This document shows, one piece after another, positions 23,697 through 25,713 of a stretch of 25,713 bases of DNA. Source of the stretch: Oscillospiraceae bacterium (lineage in GTDB: Bacteria; Bacillota; Clostridia; Oscillospirales; Ruminococcaceae). The notes beneath the pieces are model-generated. The model was not told where the DNA came from. It was given only the letters and a program-made list of their open reading frames with translations, and searched no databases. The stretch covers positions 1 to 25,713 of the forward strand of contig JAEDOB010000004.1 of the NCBI GenBank assembly GCA_016302225.1. The letters are read 5' to 3'. The position numbers and the translations under genes were made by a program. How positions within the stretch are numbered: position 1 is the first letter of the stretch; the number at the start of each line of letters is the position of its first letter.

Positions 23697-24293
23697 GTGC
23701 TTCATACGAATATGGCGGTGATCGTTGAGGGAAAATATGATAAGATCAAGCTTTCCTCGGTAATTGATGCTGTAATTATCCCCACAAATGGGTTCAGAGT
23801 TTTCAAGGACAAAGAAAAAATGGAACTTATACGATATTATGCTTCGGGGGCGGGCATAATAATTCTTACAGACTCCGATTCGGCGGGATTCAAAATACGA
23901 AATTACATTAAAGGCTCTGTGGGAAATGCACGCATATTCAACGTTTACATTCCCGATATTTACGGAAAGGAACGGCGCAAGACCGAATATTCCAAGGAAG
24001 GCAAGCTGGGCGTTGAGGGTATGGACGAGGACGTTCTTATCGAGGCTTTCAAGAAATCGGGGATAGATTTTTCAAGCGAACCCCGCCGCCGCAGAGATAT
24101 TACAAAGATGGACCTTTTTGAGGACGGGCTCTCGGGCGGCGCTAACAGCTCGGAAAAGCGGGCGGAGCTTCTGAAAGCTCTCGGTCTGCCCGAACTTCTC
24201 ACCGCAAACGCTATGCTTGAGGTCCTGAACGCCATGCTTACAAGAGAGCAGTATAAGCAGGCTGTCGGTAAATTGGGAAAAACTGATGAATAA
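23697..24293 (+). CDS. Toprim-domain protein, ribonuclease M5-like (DUF4093 type)
   Basis: A 198-residue protein. The Toprim domain has its catalytic Glu11 in VIVEGKYD and the DxD in LTDSDSAG (Asp59, Asp61). The C-terminal part (about 110-195) fits the DUF4093 tail of RNase M5, with a YSKEGKLGVEGMDEDVLIEAF link. RNase M5 matures the 5S rRNA precursor using ribosomal protein L18. A separate Toprim-DUF4093 paralogue cannot be excluded. rnmV usually sits next to ksgA, which is not present here. The start is GTG 23697 with GGGAGGT 7-8 nt upstream; ATG 23712 is a less likely alternative. Confidence 0.75.
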   Translation: MLHTNMAVIVEGKYDKIKLSSVIDAVIIPTNGFRVFKDKEKMELIRYYASGAGIIILTDSDSAGFKIRNYIKGSVGNARIFNVYIPDIYGKERRKTEYSKEGKLGVEGMDEDVLIEAFKKSGIDFSSEPRRRRDITKMDLFEDGLSGGANSSEKRAELLKALGLPELLTANAMLEVLNAMLTREQYKQAVGKLGKTDE

Positions 24294-24302
24294 GGAGAAT
24301 CT

Positions 24303-25706
24303 ATGGTATTTTCAAGTTTAGTCTTTCTGTTTTACTTTCTTCCCGTTGTAATGATATTGTATTTTTTCTCGCCAAACAAGGTGAGAAATGTAATTATTCT
24401 GATTTCGGGAATAATATTTTATGCCTGGGGAGAGCCGTTCTATATTCTGATAATGCTTCTGTCTACCGCTATTGACTATACGGCAGGACGTATGATAGAC
24501 AGGTTCGATGGCAATGAAAAGCTCCGCAGGCTGTTTCTGATTATCTCCGTATGTATGAACGTGGGACTTCTCAGCGTTTTCAAATACGGCAGCTTTATAA
24601 TCACCAACATCAACGGGCTGCTGGGAACGAATATTTTTGACCCGAAGCTGCCTTTGCCCATCGGAATTTCCTTTTACACCTTCCAGTCAATGTCCTACAC
24701 CATTGACCTGTATATGCGGAAAATAAAGGTGCAGAAGAACTTTTTCAGCTTTGCGGCGTATGTTACGCTGTTCCCGCAGATAGTTGCAGGTCCTATTGTC
24801 CGTTACGAGGACGTTGCCAAGGAAATTGACGACCGCACGGTGAACATCGGCAAGGTCAGTCAGGGCATTGGCACTTTCCTGAAAGGTCTGGGAAAAAAGG
24901 TCATTCTTGCAAACAATATCGGACTTGTGTGGTCTGAGGTAAAGGCTATGGATTATTCGCAACTGCCTGTGCTTACCGCATGGATAGGTATTCTTGCATT
25001 TGCATTTCAGATATATTTTGATTTTTCGGGATATTCCGATATGGCTGTGGGACTTGGAAAGATGCTGGGCTTTAATTTCCCGAAAAACTTTGACCACCCG
25101 TATATTTCCAAAAGCGTTTCGGAATTCTGGAGAAGGTGGCATATTACTCTCGGCTCCTGGTTCCGTTCATATGTGTATATCCCACTGGGCGGAAATCGCT
25201 GCGGAACATCGAAAACTCTGCGAAATCTGCTCATAACGTGGGCTTTGACGGGCTTGTGGCACGGTGCCGACTGGAACTTTATTATCTGGGGACTTTATTT
25301 CGGAATTCTGATAATTATTGAACGTGTCGGCTTTGGAAAGGTGCTGGAGAAGCTGCCGTCGCCCATTAGTATGCTGTACACCTTCCTGATAGTTGTCATA
25401 GGCTGGGTATTCTTTGATATTGAGGGATTTATGCCTGCTGTCCGCTATCTGGGGGCAATGTTCGGTGCAAACGGTATCGGCTTTGACAGTCATTCGCTTT
25501 ATCTGCTCATTTCCAATGCGGCGATATTTGCTATATGTATTTTCGGTTCAACAGATCTGTTCGATTTTTACAGGGACAAGCTCAGGGAGAAAAAGCCCGA
25601 TGCTGCGAAGATCGTTACACCTGTTCTGCAGCTGGCAGTCCTTGTACTTTGCACGGCGTATTTGACCGATGCAAGCTACAATCCGTTCCTTTACTTTAAA
25701 TTTTAG
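24303..25706 (+). CDS. MBOAT-family O-acyltransferase, AlgI/DltB-like
   Basis: A 467-residue polytopic membrane enzyme. The family signature SEFWRRWHITLGSWFRSYVY (His280) and the catalytic-histidine motif GLWHGADW (His320) are intact, with about ten membrane segments. The N-terminus MVFSSLVFLFYFLPVVMILYF and LPIGISFYTFQSMSYTID match AlgI, which passes acyl (often acetyl) groups across the membrane onto cell-surface polymers. The partner that completes the transfer (an AlgJ/DHHW or SGNH protein) is probably the next gene, as AGGAGG follows the stop at the window edge. AAGGAG is 5-6 nt before the ATG. The polymer acylated here is unknown. Confidence 0.92.
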   Translation: MVFSSLVFLFYFLPVVMILYFFSPNKVRNVIILISGIIFYAWGEPFYILIMLLSTAIDYTAGRMIDRFDGNEKLRRLFLIISVCMNVGLLSVFKYGSFIITNINGLLGTNIFDPKLPLPIGISFYTFQSMSYTIDLYMRKIKVQKNFFSFAAYVTLFPQIVAGPIVRYEDVAKEIDDRTVNIGKVSQGIGTFLKGLGKKVILANNIGLVWSEVKAMDYSQLPVLTAWIGILAFAFQIYFDFSGYSDMAVGLGKMLGFNFPKNFDHPYISKSVSEFWRRWHITLGSWFRSYVYIPLGGNRCGTSKTLRNLLITWALTGLWHGADWNFIIWGLYFGILIIIERVGFGKVLEKLPSPISMLYTFLIVVIGWVFFDIEGFMPAVRYLGAMFGANGIGFDSHSLYLLISNAAIFAICIFGSTDLFDFYRDKLREKKPDAAKIVTPVLQLAVLVLCTAYLTDASYNPFLYFKF

Positions 25707-25710
25707 GAGG
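25705..25710 (+). promoter_or_regulatory. Ribosome binding site of a gene beyond the right edge
   Basis: AGGAGG overlaps the last bases of the MBOAT stop codon, so another + strand gene very likely starts within about 10 nt beyond the window. Confidence 0.7.
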
Positions 25711-25713
25711 TAA

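Noticed and set aside
1..25713. CRISPR array, tRNA, rRNA, insertion sequence or prophage
   Set aside because: No regularly spaced direct repeats, cloverleaf sequences, transposase/integrase genes or terminal inverted repeats were seen on reading through the window.

Overview
The window looks like the chromosome of an endospore-forming, low-to-moderate GC Gram-positive of the Clostridia, and the gene content best suits a Ruminococcus-like or other Oscillospiraceae genome. The grounds are a clear SpoIIID sporulation regulator, strong GGAGG-type ribosome binding sites, frequent TTG/GTG starts, the YfmF/YfmH peptidase pair, and a YceG-TelA pair. The genus is an inference. I see no tRNA, rRNA, CRISPR array, insertion sequence or phage gene. 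Apart from a possible transfer of one membrane-protein gene, this reads as core chromosome.

Left part, + strand (1-5.9 kb). It opens with the tail of an AraC-type regulator, a 257-nt gap, a HAD phosphatase of the phosphoglycolate phosphatase type, and an AMP-forming acyl-CoA synthetase. After a hairpin comes a compact four-gene unit: a PF06541 membrane protein, a GT-C-like polytopic membrane protein, a small XRE-type DNA-binding protein, and a protein with two Nudix domains in one chain whose start overlaps the regulator's stop. A bidirectional terminator separates it from a convergent GNAT acetyltransferase.

Middle part (5.9-16.7 kb). spoIIID (+) has a SigE-like promoter and meets the yceG-telA pair (-) at a 16-bp bidirectional terminator. 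yceG is driven by a perfect TTGACA-17-TATAAT promoter whose -35 box lies in the last codons of the upstream penicillin-binding protein gene. Further right, also on the - strand, lies a tightly overlapping operon in transcription order yfmF, yfmH, lgt, folD, ending at a strong terminator. It combines peptidase-like proteins linked to EF-P modification, lipoprotein maturation and one-carbon metabolism.

Right part, + strand (16.8-25.7 kb). Divergent extended -10 promoters flank a 12-bp inverted repeat. alaS starts after a structured leader of about 100 nt that holds a 30-codon, possibly leaderless, small ORF. It heads a long co-directional run with gaps of 21 nt or less or overlaps: alaS, a HIT protein, a phosphoribosyltransferase, comEC, holA, an RNase M5-like Toprim protein and an AlgI-type MBOAT acyltransferase. 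A ribosome binding site at the right edge shows the run continues.

Most notable items: the three-fold internal repeat in the long YceG protein and its minimal pairing with TelA; the XRE/double-Nudix pair; a cysteine-rich penicillin-binding protein with KTS instead of KTG; the alaS leader; and a ComEC whose beta-lactamase-like domain has lost its metal ligands. All calls are from reading the sequence; no database search was run.
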